The position numbers and the translations under genes are program-made. The notes under the pieces are model-generated. The model was not told where the DNA came from and ran no database searches. It worked only from the letters and a program-made list of their open reading frames with translations. From an uncultured Clostridium sp. (GTDB lineage: Bacteria > Bacillota > Clostridia > TANB77 > CAG-508), in the NCBI GenBank assembly GCA_947648495.1, contig CANSOA010000003.1, positions 90,701-141,255 on the forward strand: DNA of 50,555 nt, read 5' to 3'. This document shows, in pieces, positions 7,789 to 16,366 of this stretch (position 1 is the first letter of the stretch; each line of letters starts with the position of its first letter).

Positions 7789-8232
7789 CTATTTTTCAAT
7801 GCCATTTTTCGACAAAATATCCTCTATCGTATGCCACGCCAACAATGCACATTTAACACGTGCAGGCATGTTTGATATATTGCGAAATGCAATCGCATCT
7901 TCCAATTTTTTCAAATTCTCTTCATCGGTTTCTTCCCTTTTAATCATTTCAATAAATGTCTTTATAATTTCCTTTGCCTCTTCAACCGTTTTACCCTTTA
8001 ACGTATCAATCATAATTGAAGTCGAACTTAAAGAAATCGCACAACCATGACCCGTAAACGCCATATCTTCTATCAAATTTCCATCCAATTTTATTTCAAG
8101 TGATATTTCATCACCACAATTCGGATTATGTCCCATCTGGCAAAAATCGCATTTCTCCAGCTTTTTTTTATTGTATGAATTCATGCTATGTTCCATAATT
8201 AAATCATTATAAATATCATTTAACTCGTCCAT
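7789..8232 (-). CDS. sufU: SufU zinc-dependent sulfur transfer protein
   Basis: This 147-residue protein has the IscU fold. The zinc/sulfur ligands are in NPNCGDEI, GHGCAIS and RVKCALLAW, with the short insertion between the first two cysteines that marks SufU rather than IscU. SufU takes sulfur from SufS and passes it to the SufBCD scaffold. It follows sufS by 23 bases and closes the suf operon in Firmicutes order (C-B-D-S-U here). Its frame is intact. Confidence 0.92.
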   Translation of the reverse strand: MDELNDIYNDLIMEHSMNSYNKKKLEKCDFCQMGHNPNCGDEISLEIKLDGNLIEDMAFTGHGCAISLSSTSIMIDTLKGKTVEEAKEIIKTFIEMIKREETDEENLKKLEDAIAFRNISNMPARVKCALLAWHTIEDILSKNGIEK

Positions 8233-8255
8233 ATTTCCCCCAAAAAAATTTTTTC

Positions 8256-9474
8256 CTATTTTGTAATGTACTTCTCAAAAAAGCCATAAACCTTCTTCAA
8301 ACCTTCCACCAATCGCTTTACATCTTCCTTATCGTTATAAAAATAAAAACTAGCACGACACGTCGAATCTACACCTAAAAATCTCATCAACGGCTGAGCA
8401 CAATGGTTTCCGTGAACGCACACAAACCCCTTCGCTATCCAAAATACTTGCCACATCATGCGGATGAACTCCATTAATATTAAACGAAATCACCCCAGAA
8501 TGATTGTTCTCATTTGGCGTCAAATACAAAGTCACATAATCCAATTTTGCCAATTCTTGTCTCGCATACGAAACAACTTCTTTTTCCATCTCTTGAATTT
8601 TATGATACCCTAAATTCTCAATATAATCAATCGCACTCCCCAAACCAATCACGCCTTCCACATTCTGTGTTCCAGCTTCAAACTTATTCGGAAGTGGTGC
8701 AAACGTTGTTTCTTTTTCATATACATATTCAATCATATCACCACCCATCAAAAATGGGTTCATTTTGTTTAATAATTCATATTTTCCATACAAAACGCCA
8801 ATTCCAAGCGGTGCAAGCATCTTATGCCCTGAAAACACAAGAAAATCCGCATCCAAATCCTGCACATCAATTTTCATATGCGGAATACTTTGCGAAGCAT
8901 CCACAACAACAATCGCACCCTTTTTATGCGCCACTTCAATCATTTTCTTCACATGATTAATAGTTCCTAAAACATTTGAAATATGCGTAATTCCAACAAT
9001 TTTTGTTTTCTCCGTAATCTTATTTTCAATTTCTTCATCAGACAACTCAAATTCCTCATTCAAATACATATAATTTAGATTGCTCTTCGTCACCTTAGCG
9101 ACTTTTTGCCAAGTCACCAAATTGGAATGATGCTCCATAATCGAAAGTACGATTTCATCATCTTTTTTCAAATTTTCCAAGCCATACGAATATGCAATTA
9201 AATTCAAACTCTCTGTCGCATTTTTAGAAAAAATAATTTCTTCTCTGCGCTTTGCATTTATAAATTTTGCAATTTTATCACGCGTATTTTCATAACTTTC
9301 CGTTGCTTCCATACTCAAAGAATACGCACCACGATGCGGATTGGCATTTTGTTTTTCATAAAACTCTTCAATCGCCTTGATCACTTGAACCGGCTTTTGG
9401 GTCGTCGCTCCGCTATCCAAATAAGTAATATTCTTGTTTTGCAAAATTGGGAAATCTTTTTTAATCTCGTTCAC
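8256..9474 (-). CDS. sufS: cysteine desulfurase SufS, +1 frame break at a CGG codon
   Basis: This PLP enzyme releases sulfur from cysteine. The first frame (from 9474) gives 354 residues, with [11 protein letters not shown], the PLP lysine in [11 protein letters not shown] and the C-terminal [19 protein letters not shown]. It then hits CGG and runs into 20 foreign residues. The other frame resumes [23 protein letters not shown], including the active-site Cys in HCAQP. Skipping the C at 8412 joins [11 protein letters not shown], exactly the family sequence, and gives 405 residues, a normal length. Nothing else is decayed. Read strictly in triplets the enzyme would lose its catalytic cysteine, so for a probably essential gene either frameshift decoding or a data error is likely. 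Confidence 0.88.
8409..8415 (-). other. frame-shift junction TCA-C-GGA in sufS
   Basis: The zero frame reads CGT TCA CGG AAA. Skipping the C at 8412 gives CGT TCA GGA AAC CAT TGT (R-S-G-N-H-C), restoring the active-site loop. Confidence 0.85.
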
Positions 9475-9574
9475 TTTTGTCTCCCTTCTGATTTTTCAAC
9501 TTAACTTTTTCACTAAATTAATTCGATTATCTTATGATAATATCATTTTCTCCTTTTCAACTATTAAGAGAATT

Positions 9575-10633
9575 TTAATCCAATTTTTCATCTATTTTTC
9601 TCAAAATAAACGCCCTTAAACTTTCCTCTTTTATTTTTTCCAAAATTTTATTAAATCTCGCTCTTACCATCAATTTTATAGCATCTTTGGTTTCAAATCC
9701 TCTGCTCATCATATAAAATAATTCTTTTTCGTCAATTTTTCCTGCTGAACTGCTATGATTTCCTTCAACGTCTTCTTCCGAACACAACAGCATTGGCAAA
9801 GCAAGCGATTTTGCCGTATCAGACAATAACATACAAGATTCGTTTTCGTTTCCTTTCGCTTTTTTACAACCTTTTTTAAAATTAATCGTTCCTTTAAAAT
9901 GTTTTTTAGCAGTATCTTTTAAAGCACCTTGCACTTCTATTTCAATGTTCGACCTTTCACCTCGTAACTCGCCAATATAATTCAAATCAAACAACTGATT
10001 TTCTTTTCCCAAATAAATAGTATCCATTCTATTTTCCGAAAAATTTCCCGCTAAATTTGAATACAAATTGGTAATGCTATTTTTTCCACCCAAATCAATC
10101 ATACAACAATTAATCTTTGCATTTTCCTCCAATGTATTTTCAATTGCCATAAAATGATTGGATTTCAAATTCATTAAATTCATAAAGATAATATTTATTT
10201 TCGCACCTTTTTTAGCATTTACGCGCAAAATTCCGTTGTGAAAACAGTCAAAATCATTATCCGCTTGATATTTTAAAATAACAGTTGCTTTGGCATTTTC
10301 GTCTGCTATTATTTCAATATCCTCAATTAATGTCAAATTATTTTCATCAAAATTAAAATATAGGCGCACTTCTTTTTCTGTTTTGCTATCAATTTTTAGA
10401 CTAATCCTTTGATTGCAATTTTCTTTTACTTGATTGGTGAAAAAATCACTTAACCCATAATTAAGATTGATGCTACTACATTTATCTTCTATTTTTACTT
10501 TTGAGTTTTCGCCCATTATTTGAACATTTTTAAAATTTCCAATTCTTTCTGGAATCTCAACATTCTCTAATTTTATATTATTCATATTAAAATTTCGCGA
10601 CGTTCTAATCGGCGTTTCACTTAAACTTATCAC
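9575..10633 (-). CDS. sufD: SufD, Fe-S scaffold subunit
   Basis: This 352-residue right-handed beta-helix protein of the SufB/SufD family partners SufB in the SufBC2D scaffold. The C-terminal signature is visible: CSEEDVEGNHSSSAGKIDEKELFYMMSRGF with the conserved GNHSSSAGKID patch (H at the SufB-SufD interface) and KLMVRARFNKIL. The N-terminal helical domain is shorter than in E. coli SufD, as in many Clostridia. I chose the GTG at 10633, eight bases after AGAGAGG; the GTG at 10642 lies inside that site. The frame is intact, unlike its neighbours sufB and sufS. Confidence 0.85.
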   Translation of the reverse strand: MISLSETPIRTSRNFNMNNIKLENVEIPERIGNFKNVQIMGENSKVKIEDKCSSINLNYGLSDFFTNQVKENCNQRISLKIDSKTEKEVRLYFNFDENNLTLIEDIEIIADENAKATVILKYQADNDFDCFHNGILRVNAKKGAKINIIFMNLMNLKSNHFMAIENTLEENAKINCCMIDLGGKNSITNLYSNLAGNFSENRMDTIYLGKENQLFDLNYIGELRGERSNIEIEVQGALKDTAKKHFKGTINFKKGCKKAKGNENESCMLLSDTAKSLALPMLLCSEEDVEGNHSSSAGKIDEKELFYMMSRGFETKDAIKLMVRARFNKILEKIKEESLRAFILRKIDEKLD

Positions 10634-10776
10634 AACTCTCACCTCTCTTTTAAAATATACTCACTTACGTAATTAACATGTGGCATCAAACCTGCTTTTA
10701 CACCCTAATCTCACAAAACCAGTGTCCCTCTAACCGAAAAGCGGGTTTCTAAAGGGCAACGCTCTTTAAGGCACAT

Positions 10777-12178
10777 TTAGCCAATACTCCCTTCTAACTC
10801 TAAATTAATCAAATTATTCATTTCCACTGCATATTCCACTGGCAATTCCTTTGAAATCGGATATGCAAATCCTCTTACAATCATTGCCTTTGCATCTTCT
10901 TCAGACAATCCTCTACTCATGAGATAAAAAATCGTTTTATCACTAATTTTTCCAATTTTGGCCTCATGCGAAAACTCCACTTCGTCAGTTTGAATATCGT
11001 TTACTGGAACAGTGTCGGAAACAGAAATATCATCTAACATAAGCGATTCGCACGACACTGAAGACTTCGACTTTTTCGCATTTTCACAAATACGAACCAA
11101 CGAACGATACGTACACTTTCCGCCATTTTTCGAAATGGACTTCGCATTTACCACACTTGACGTATTTTCCGCGTTGTGAACTACTTTAAATCCATTATCC
11201 AAATTCTGCCCTTTTCCAGCAAAAGAAATCCCTGTAAACTCAGTTTTCGCACCTTCTCCATTCAAAATACTCATCGGATAAAGCATTGAAATTTTCGACC
11301 CAAACGAGCCGTGACACCCAATCCATTTTAGCATTTTTGCCGACAATTGCCTTTTTGGTATTCAAATTCAGCATATTTTTAGACCAATTTTCAATCGTTG
11401 AATAACGCAAATATGCGTTATCTTTGACATACAATTCCACACAACCCGCATGTAAATTGACTTTATTATATTTTGGAGCCGAACATCCCTCGATAAAATG
11501 CAAACTCGCACCTTCCTCCACAATAATCAGCGTATGCTCAAACTGCCCAGACTCTGGCGAATTCAAACGAAAATACGATTGAAGCGGAATATCCACTTTC
11601 ACGCCTTTTGGCACATACACAAACGAACCCCCAGACCAAACAGCTCCATGCAAAGCAACAAATTTATGATCATAAACAGGAACGCATTTCATGAAATGAT
11701 TTTTTACCAAATCTGAATATTCTCGGACCGCAGTTTCCATATCGGTATACACAACACCTTGCTGGATTAATTCTTCTTTCATGCTGTGATATACAACTTC
11801 TGAATCATACTGCGCCCCAACACCTGCAAGTGACCTCTTCTCTGCTTCTGGAATCCCTAATTTATCAAAGGTATCTTTAATATCGTCTGGCACATCTTCC
11901 CAAGAATGATTGAGATTCGATTTTGGACGCACATATGTTGCAATTTCGCTCATATCTAGTTCGGATAAATCTGGTCCCCAAGTTGGAAGTTCTAATTGAT
12001 TATAAACTTCTAAGGCTTTTAGACGAAAATCTCGCATCCAATCTGGATCATTTTTTTGTTTGGAAATTTCTTCTATAATTTGAGGTGTCAAACCTTTTCT
12101 AATTTTGAAATCGTATTCGTCTTTGTTTTTAAAATCGTAAATGTTTTGGTTGATTTCTTCTATTTTTGTTTTACTCAT
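10777..12178 (-). CDS. sufB: SufB, Fe-S scaffold subunit, +1 frame break at a CGG codon
   Basis: SufB is the main scaffold on which Fe-S clusters form. The first frame from the ATG at 12178 (AAAGGAAAATATC upstream) gives 289 residues, including HGAVWSGGSFVYVPKGV and VELYVKDNAYLRYSTIENWS, ending AKMDWVS before CGG. The second frame continues GSFGSKISMLYPMSILNGEG and on to EFSHEAKIGKISDKTIFYLM, with the conserved Glu/His cluster residues. Skipping the C at 11311 yields DWVSGSFGSK and 466 residues, the usual length. Both halves are well conserved with no other damage. This is the second frame break in one operon, and the type is identical to that in sufS. Confidence 0.9.
11308..11314 (-). other. 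frame-shift junction TCA-C-GGC in sufB
   Basis: The zero frame reads GTG TCA CGG CTC. Skipping the C at 11311 reads GTG TCA GGC TCG TTT (V-S-G-S-F), which matches the SufB core at a conserved glycine. Confidence 0.85.
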
Positions 12179-12195
12179 GATATTTTCCTTTCGAC

Positions 12196-12224
12196 TTGAC
12201 ATTTTATGTAAATTATGGTATACT
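12196..12224 (+). promoter_or_regulatory. consensus sigma-A promoter for a small plus-strand gene
   Basis: TTGACA (12196-12201) and TATACT (12219-12224) are separated by exactly 17 bases. The promoter faces away from sufB and directly serves the 46-codon ORF at 12260. Confidence 0.8.
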
Positions 12225-12259
12225 AATTATATCAACTAATAATCAAAGGGGGTTTTACT

Positions 12260-12400
12260 ATGGCTCTATTTTTAAGTATTGTGCGGTTTATTTGGGGAAT
12301 AATTTCATTTATTGTTCTTGGGTATCTCAAATTCTGTTTGATTTGTATACCTATCCTTATAATTTTTATTATCTGCACAACCAAGCCAAGAAGGCACTAA
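12260..12400 (+). CDS. 46-residue small membrane protein inserted in the suf cluster
   Basis: The ORF begins MALFLSIVRFIWGIISFIVL, is hydrophobic for most of its length and ends in a basic tail TKPRRH, as in small single- or double-pass inner-membrane peptides. It has its own consensus promoter, an AAAGGGGG ribosome site and an intrinsic terminator, forming a complete transcription unit opposite to, and between, sufC and sufB. It carries one in-frame CGG (codon 9). If that codon shifted +1 the peptide would end after 13 residues, so either triplet Arg decoding applies here or the product is a short leader. I do not recognise the family. Confidence 0.6.
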   Translation: MALFLSIVRFIWGIISFIVLGYLKFCLICIPILIIFIICTTKPRRH

Positions 12401-12412
12401 ACCTTTGGCACC

Positions 12413-12451
12413 TTGCGAATCATCCATTTTAGCGGATGGTTCGCAATTTTT
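12413..12451 (+). terminator. intrinsic terminator of the small plus-strand gene
   Basis: TTGCGAATCATCC pairs with GGATGGTTCGCAA with one wobble pair, followed by five T on the plus strand. Confidence 0.8.
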
Positions 12452-12509
12452 GATGTTAAAATATTTTTATCTTAAAAGATGCTTTAATGGCAGACAATTC
12501 ATAATCCCT

Positions 12510-13250
12510 TTATATTTTATATCTTGCATATCCATTCTCTTCAATTTCCTTCGCCAATTCTTGTGTTCCTGTTTTCACAATTTGTCCATTTACCAAAACA
12601 TGTACAAAATCTACTTTTAAACTGTGCAAAATCTTTGTATTATGCGTAATAATTAAAACAGCGTTTTGGTCATTTTTGAACATTTCTATCCCTTTTGAAA
12701 CAGTTTTGATGGCGTCAACATCAAGCCCAGAATCGGTTTCGTCCAAAATGGCAAGTTTGGGATTTAGGACAAGCATTTGCAAAATCTCATTTTTCTTTTT
12801 CTCTCCACCAGAAAACCCAACATTTAGGCTTCTTTCGATATTCTTTGGATTCATGTTTAGTGCTTCCATATATTTTTTTAGTTCATCTTTAAATTCAAAG
12901 ACTTTGACTGGTTTTCCAGTCACTTTATTTTTTGCATATTTTAAGAAATTGGTAACCGAAACTCCCGGAATTTCTTCGGGTAATTGAAACGACATAAAAA
13001 TTCCTTTTCTGGCGATTTCATCTGTTTTTGAATGTGTTATATCCTCGTTTTTAAATATAATATTTCCTTCTTGTTTTGTATAACTTGGATGATTTAAAAT
13101 AGCGTTCGCTGTTGTTGTTTTTCCAGAACCGTTTGGTCCCATGATGACGTGAATTTCGCCACTTTTTATTTGTAAATTAATTCCTTTTAGAATTTCTTTA
13201 TCCCCTGCACTTACGTGCAAATTTTTGATTTGTAATAATGGTTCTTCCAT
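12510..13250 (-). CDS. sufC: SufC, ABC-type ATPase of the Fe-S assembly scaffold
   Basis: This 246-residue ABC ATPase energises SufBCD. It shows Walker A GPNGSGKTT, the Q-loop near FMSFQLPEEIPG, the signature GFSGGEKKKNE, Walker B LAILDETDSGLD and the H-loop ITHNTK. The start at 13250 has AAAGGAAAAGTC. A longer in-frame reading from 13274 has no site. It is the first structural gene after the DtxR-like regulator. A 330-base gap with an opposing small gene separates it from sufB, so sufB may need its own promoter or read-through. The frame is intact. Confidence 0.93.
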   Translation of the reverse strand: MEEPLLQIKNLHVSAGDKEILKGINLQIKSGEIHVIMGPNGSGKTTTANAILNHPSYTKQEGNIIFKNEDITHSKTDEIARKGIFMSFQLPEEIPGVSVTNFLKYAKNKVTGKPVKVFEFKDELKKYMEALNMNPKNIERSLNVGFSGGEKKKNEILQMLVLNPKLAILDETDSGLDVDAIKTVSKGIEMFKNDQNAVLIITHNTKILHSLKVDFVHVLVNGQIVKTGTQELAKEIEENGYARYKI

Positions 13251-13361
13251 GACTTTTCCTTTCCATTGAGGCACAGCGCCCTGTGCGCTTTATCGAATTT
13301 ATATAAAATATTATACCCGATTGTTTATGTTTAAGGCATATCCTTGTGCCCTGCGATTTAT

Positions 13362-13808
13362 TTATTTTTTGTTGGTTCTGCGAACGCAACTTCGGCATTT
13401 TTCTTTGCTTACGTCGTAATCACAATCTAAATTGTTTAAATCTAAAACTTTATGAATATATTTTGCTAATTGATTTGTGGTTTGGTCTGTGATGACGGAT
13501 TTTATTTTTTCGGCCTCTTTTTGGGCGTTTTCTGTTTGCAAATTAAGGACATCTTTTAAAAATAGATATACAATGTCATAGGCTTCTAATGTTTTTTTGG
13601 CTAGATTTTCTCCTGCTTGCGTGAGTTCAATCGTTCCATAGGCTTCATAATTGAGTAGTCCGTTATTTTTTAGGTTATGTATGGCTTTATTTACACTGGC
13701 TTTTGTACAATTCATCTTTTTGGCTATGTCAGTTACACGCACACGTCCATTTTGCTTATTTAGCACATACATTGTTTTTAAATATTCTTCCAAAGATTTT
13801 GAAATCAT
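13362..13808 (-). CDS. DtxR/MntR-family metal-dependent repressor, likely controlling suf
   Basis: This 148-residue regulator has an N-terminal winged helix (SLEEYLKTMYVLNKQNGRVRVTDIAKKMNCTKASVNKAIHNL, shown partly as SLEEYLKTMYVL and TKASVNKAIHNLKNNG) and a metal-binding/dimerisation part with E and H residues. It ends in a cysteine cluster, DCDYDVSKEKCRSCVRR, that could bind metal or an Fe-S cluster. DtxR-family proteins sense Fe2+ or Mn2+. Its place at the head of the suf operon suggests iron or Fe-S-responsive control of sufCBDSU. The promoter carries matching GTTAAC-type operators. It is shorter than full DtxR and lacks the SH3-like domain. Confidence 0.85.
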   Translation of the reverse strand: MISKSLEEYLKTMYVLNKQNGRVRVTDIAKKMNCTKASVNKAIHNLKNNGLLNYEAYGTIELTQAGENLAKKTLEAYDIVYLFLKDVLNLQTENAQKEAEKIKSVITDQTTNQLAKYIHKVLDLNNLDCDYDVSKEKCRSCVRRTNKK

Positions 13809-13825
13809 ATACCTTTTTTCTCCTT

Positions 13826-13880
13826 AATGTTAATCTTGGTTAACATTATATAACGATATGGATTGTTTGTCAAGGTTAAC
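13826..13880 (-). promoter_or_regulatory. dtxR-suf promoter with paired GTTAAC operators
   Basis: On the minus strand, TTGACA (13873-13868) and TATAAT (13850-13845) are 17 bases apart, a full consensus promoter. The inverted repeat AATGTTAA-N6-TTAACATT (13826-13847) overlaps the -10 box. A second GTTAACC (13874-13880) abuts the -35 box. This is the expected position for repression by the adjacent DtxR-like protein. Confidence 0.75.
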
Positions 13881-14013
13881 AGTTTTGAATTTTAAATTAA
13901 TTTTTGGATATGGTTTTATTTAATTAATATTTGTTATTTTTAATTTATTTTTTTATTCTTTTATTTTTATAGTTTTTTATTTTTCTTATTTTGGGTAATG
14001 AGTGAGGTCATTT

Positions 14014-14043
14014 GGGTATTTGGGGGATTTGGGGGATTTGGGG
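14014..14043 (+). other. G-tract cluster, possible G-quadruplex
   Basis: Four runs of three to five G are spaced by ATTT-type loops on the plus strand, in an AT-rich intergenic stretch (13881-14333) that otherwise holds only repeat copies. Folding is a prediction. Confidence 0.4.
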
Positions 14044-14074
14044 TTATTTTTTTGATTATTTTTGGGTTATTTTT

Positions 14075-14092
14075 GGGGACGGGGACACTCTT
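14075..14092 (+). repeat. solitary left end of the GGGGACGGGGACA repeat
   Basis: An exact GGGGACGGGGACACTCTT, with no matching right end nearby. It lies 137 bases before the palindromic copy at 14229. Confidence 0.8.
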
Positions 14093-14191
14093 TATCATGT
14101 ACAAACTTAAAGAAAAATAGAGCTAAAATGAGAAAAAATTAGGAAATAAAGATAATACTTTTTTATTTGGAGACGGTTTATTTGGTTATTT

Positions 14192-14238
14192 GGGGGTATT
14201 TGGGGTATTTGGGGTATTTGGGGTATTGGGGGACGGGG
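14192..14238 (+). other. second G-tract cluster, possible G-quadruplex
   Basis: Runs of 5, 4, 4, 3, 5 and 4 G are separated by TATTT-like loops. The array runs directly into the palindromic repeat copy. Regular spacing suggests a short tandem repeat of ATTTGGGGT-like units. Confidence 0.45.
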
Positions 14239-14292
14239 ACACTCTTTAATAATTAAATAATATTATTTAATTATTAAAGAGTGTCCCCGTCC
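14229..14292. repeat. perfect 64-base palindromic copy of the GGGGACGGGGACA repeat
   Basis: The two 32-base arms (GGGACGGGGACACTCTTTAA and onward) are exact reverse complements with no loop bases left over. It lies just past the GH30 stop and could also act as a terminator hairpin. It is the most symmetrical copy in the window. Confidence 0.9.
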
Positions 14293-14333
14293 CGGATTTA
14301 TCTTAAAAATAGATTAATAATAAACAAATTATT

Positions 14334-15653
14334 TTATTGAATTACAAATGTCAAAATTGCATGACCATCTAGATTATCGTGAAAAGTTTTGCCATTTATA
14401 TGTAATGTAAATTCCTTATTAAACTCATTTCGATTTAATAATACAACAACAATTGAATGATCTATGTTCTTAAATGCTGTTACTTCAATATCGCTTGTAT
14501 ACTTGGAAAAACCGACTTTTTTAGCACCTGTTTTGATATATTTGCTAAAATGTCCAATATAATAATAGGTCAAATTTTTAATATATCCTGTGTAATTGGC
14601 GTTTAGCATGATTGGTGCATTACAATAATTTCTCTTGTGATTTGGTCCACCTTTATGATCTAATAAAATATTCCAGTCGATAAATCCATTGATACCAGCA
14701 TTTAAATCACCTAGTATATCGTGTGCATAAATTTCTGCATTTTGTATTTCATCTTCTTTTCGGAAATGAGAAAAACCTGTGCAACCTTCTGTATGAATTA
14801 ATAATTTATCTGGATACGCATTTCTAGTTAGCGTAATTTCCTCAAAATAATCACCTGAATACCAGTGCATTGCCATACCTGAAATTGAATTTGAAGCTTT
14901 TTTGTAAGTTTGACTTGCTCTGGAAAATAGCCTTTCTTTATTGTGATCCCATGCTAAAATTTGAGTTTTTATTCCCTTTTCAATTAATTTCGGATATAAA
15001 TAGTTTTCAGCCAAATTTGCCTCTTCCTCAGAAGAATACAAGCATGATTCCCAAATCTGCGTTGCATTTGGCTCATTTTGCAGAGTCATATATTGTATGT
15101 TAATTCCTCTTTTTTGATATTCTAAAATATATTTTGTTAAATATTCAGCATATAAATTATAATTTCTTTCAAGTAATTTTCCGCCCAAAATAAGCATTTT
15201 ATTGTTTTTCATAAAGGCAGGAGGCGACCAAGAACTAGCTAAAAGTTTTAAATCCGGCTTTTTATGCAAAATATTTTTTATCATGGGAAGGATATATTGT
15301 TCGTCTGACTCAATCGAAAAATTCTTTATATCGTTGTTTTTTAAATAACTATATGAAGAAAGCGAAAAGTCGCAACTTCCAATATGAGTTCTGCAAAAAG
15401 AATATTGTAAGCCACTTTCTGAAAAATAGTCTTCTAAAATCTGATCTGCCATTAATTTATTTATTTTGCTTAAATTATATCCTGAAGCTTCTGTTAAAGC
15501 ACCACCAAATCCAATTATTTCCTGAAATTGAGCATCTGGATATACATTAATAAGACCTTTTTCCATGTTTCCTAAATTGTTATTTAATTTTACATTTGTG
15601 GTGTTCCAGAATAGATTCCTTCTAAAATTAGTTTCTATTTTTAAAGTTTTCAT
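14334..15653 (-). CDS. GH30-family glycosidase (glucosylceramidase-like)
   Basis: This 439-residue enzyme has a GH30 (beta/alpha)8 barrel and beta domain. The family pattern GFGGALTEASGYNL is near residue 48, the acid/base Glu in LQNEPN is near 194 and the nucleophile Glu in HTEGCTG is near 289, with AMHWYSGD between. I see no signal peptide, so it probably acts in the cytoplasm on imported glucosides or xylosides. It is a single gene, flanked on both sides by palindromic repeat copies, which would fit acquisition or a recombination-prone site. An AAAGGAG site precedes the ATG. The substrate cannot be told. Confidence 0.88.
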   Translation of the reverse strand: MKTLKIETNFRRNLFWNTTNVKLNNNLGNMEKGLINVYPDAQFQEIIGFGGALTEASGYNLSKINKLMADQILEDYFSESGLQYSFCRTHIGSCDFSLSSYSYLKNNDIKNFSIESDEQYILPMIKNILHKKPDLKLLASSWSPPAFMKNNKMLILGGKLLERNYNLYAEYLTKYILEYQKRGINIQYMTLQNEPNATQIWESCLYSSEEEANLAENYLYPKLIEKGIKTQILAWDHNKERLFSRASQTYKKASNSISGMAMHWYSGDYFEEITLTRNAYPDKLLIHTEGCTGFSHFRKEDEIQNAEIYAHDILGDLNAGINGFIDWNILLDHKGGPNHKRNYCNAPIMLNANYTGYIKNLTYYYIGHFSKYIKTGAKKVGFSKYTSDIEVTAFKNIDHSIVVVLLNRNEFNKEFTLHINGKTFHDNLDGHAILTFVIQ

Positions 15654-15721
15654 TAATGATTCTCCTTTATTTAATATTTTATATTTTATATTTTATTTTT
15701 TATTTTTGGATTTTTGGTTTT

Positions 15722-15803
15722 GGGGACGGGGACACTCTTTATTATTTTTTTATAATAAAATAAACTTAAACCAAAAAACTATTTTCAAGACTGTCCCCGT
15801 CCC
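15722..15803. repeat. palindromic-end repeat, tandem copy 1 of 4
   Basis: An 82-base unit with left end GGGGACGGGGACACTCTT and right end AAGACTGTCCCCGTCCC. Together with the next three copies it forms an array of 133-136 base period in the 713-base gap between the GH30 gene and the VanW-like gene. I see no gene in that gap. Confidence 0.9.
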
Positions 15804-15857
15804 GCATTTCCTCAATTTTTTCTTTTTCGATTTTTATGTTTTCGTTTTTTGCTTTTT

Positions 15858-15939
15858 GGGGACGGGGACACTCTTTACTATCTTTTAATAATAAAATAAA
15901 CCTAAACCAAAAAATTATTTTCAAGACTGTCCCCGTCCC
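15858..15939. repeat. palindromic-end repeat, tandem copy 2 of 4
   Basis: 82 bases, nearly identical to copy 1 including the internal AAACCAAAAA stretch. The spacer to copy 3 is about 51 bases and is itself conserved. Confidence 0.9.
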
Positions 15940-15990
15940 GCATTTTTTTCTCCGCTTTCCTCTTTTTCAATTTTCAAGTCTTCGTTCTTC

Positions 15991-16072
15991 GGGGACGGGG
16001 ACACTCTTTATTATCTTTTAACAATAAAACAAACCTAAACCAAAAAACTATTTTCAAGACTGTCCCCGTCCC
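15991..16072. repeat. palindromic-end repeat, tandem copy 3 of 4
   Basis: 82 bases, with the same ends. It begins 133 bases after copy 2. Confidence 0.9.
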
Positions 16073-16123
16073 GCATTTTTTTCTCCGCTTTCCTCTTTTT
16101 CAATTTTTATGCTTTCGTTCTTT

Positions 16124-16205
16124 GGGGACGGGGACACTCTTTATTATCTTTTAACAATAAAATAAACCTAAACCAAAAGATTATTTTCAAGACTGTCCCC
16201 GTCCC
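16124..16205. repeat. palindromic-end repeat, tandem copy 4 of 4
   Basis: 82 bases, 133 bases after copy 3. The equal spacing and similar spacers (TTTCTCCGCTTTCCTCTTTT-like) show that the array grew by unit duplication. Confidence 0.9.
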
Positions 16206-16366
16206 GCATTTCCGTTTTTCCTCTCCGCTTTCTTCTTTTTTTCTATATTTTCTTCATTCCTTAATCTTATTTTATTTTTCCCCTCCCTTTTCTCAAAAAA
16301 TAAATTATTTCTACAAAATAGAAATCCATTTAATATGTTTCACAAATCAAATAGATTACTATTATT

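Noticed and set aside
15722..16205. CRISPR array
   Set aside because: Repeats of 82 bases with conserved spacers and inverted ends do not match CRISPR repeat and spacer sizes, and no cas gene is near.
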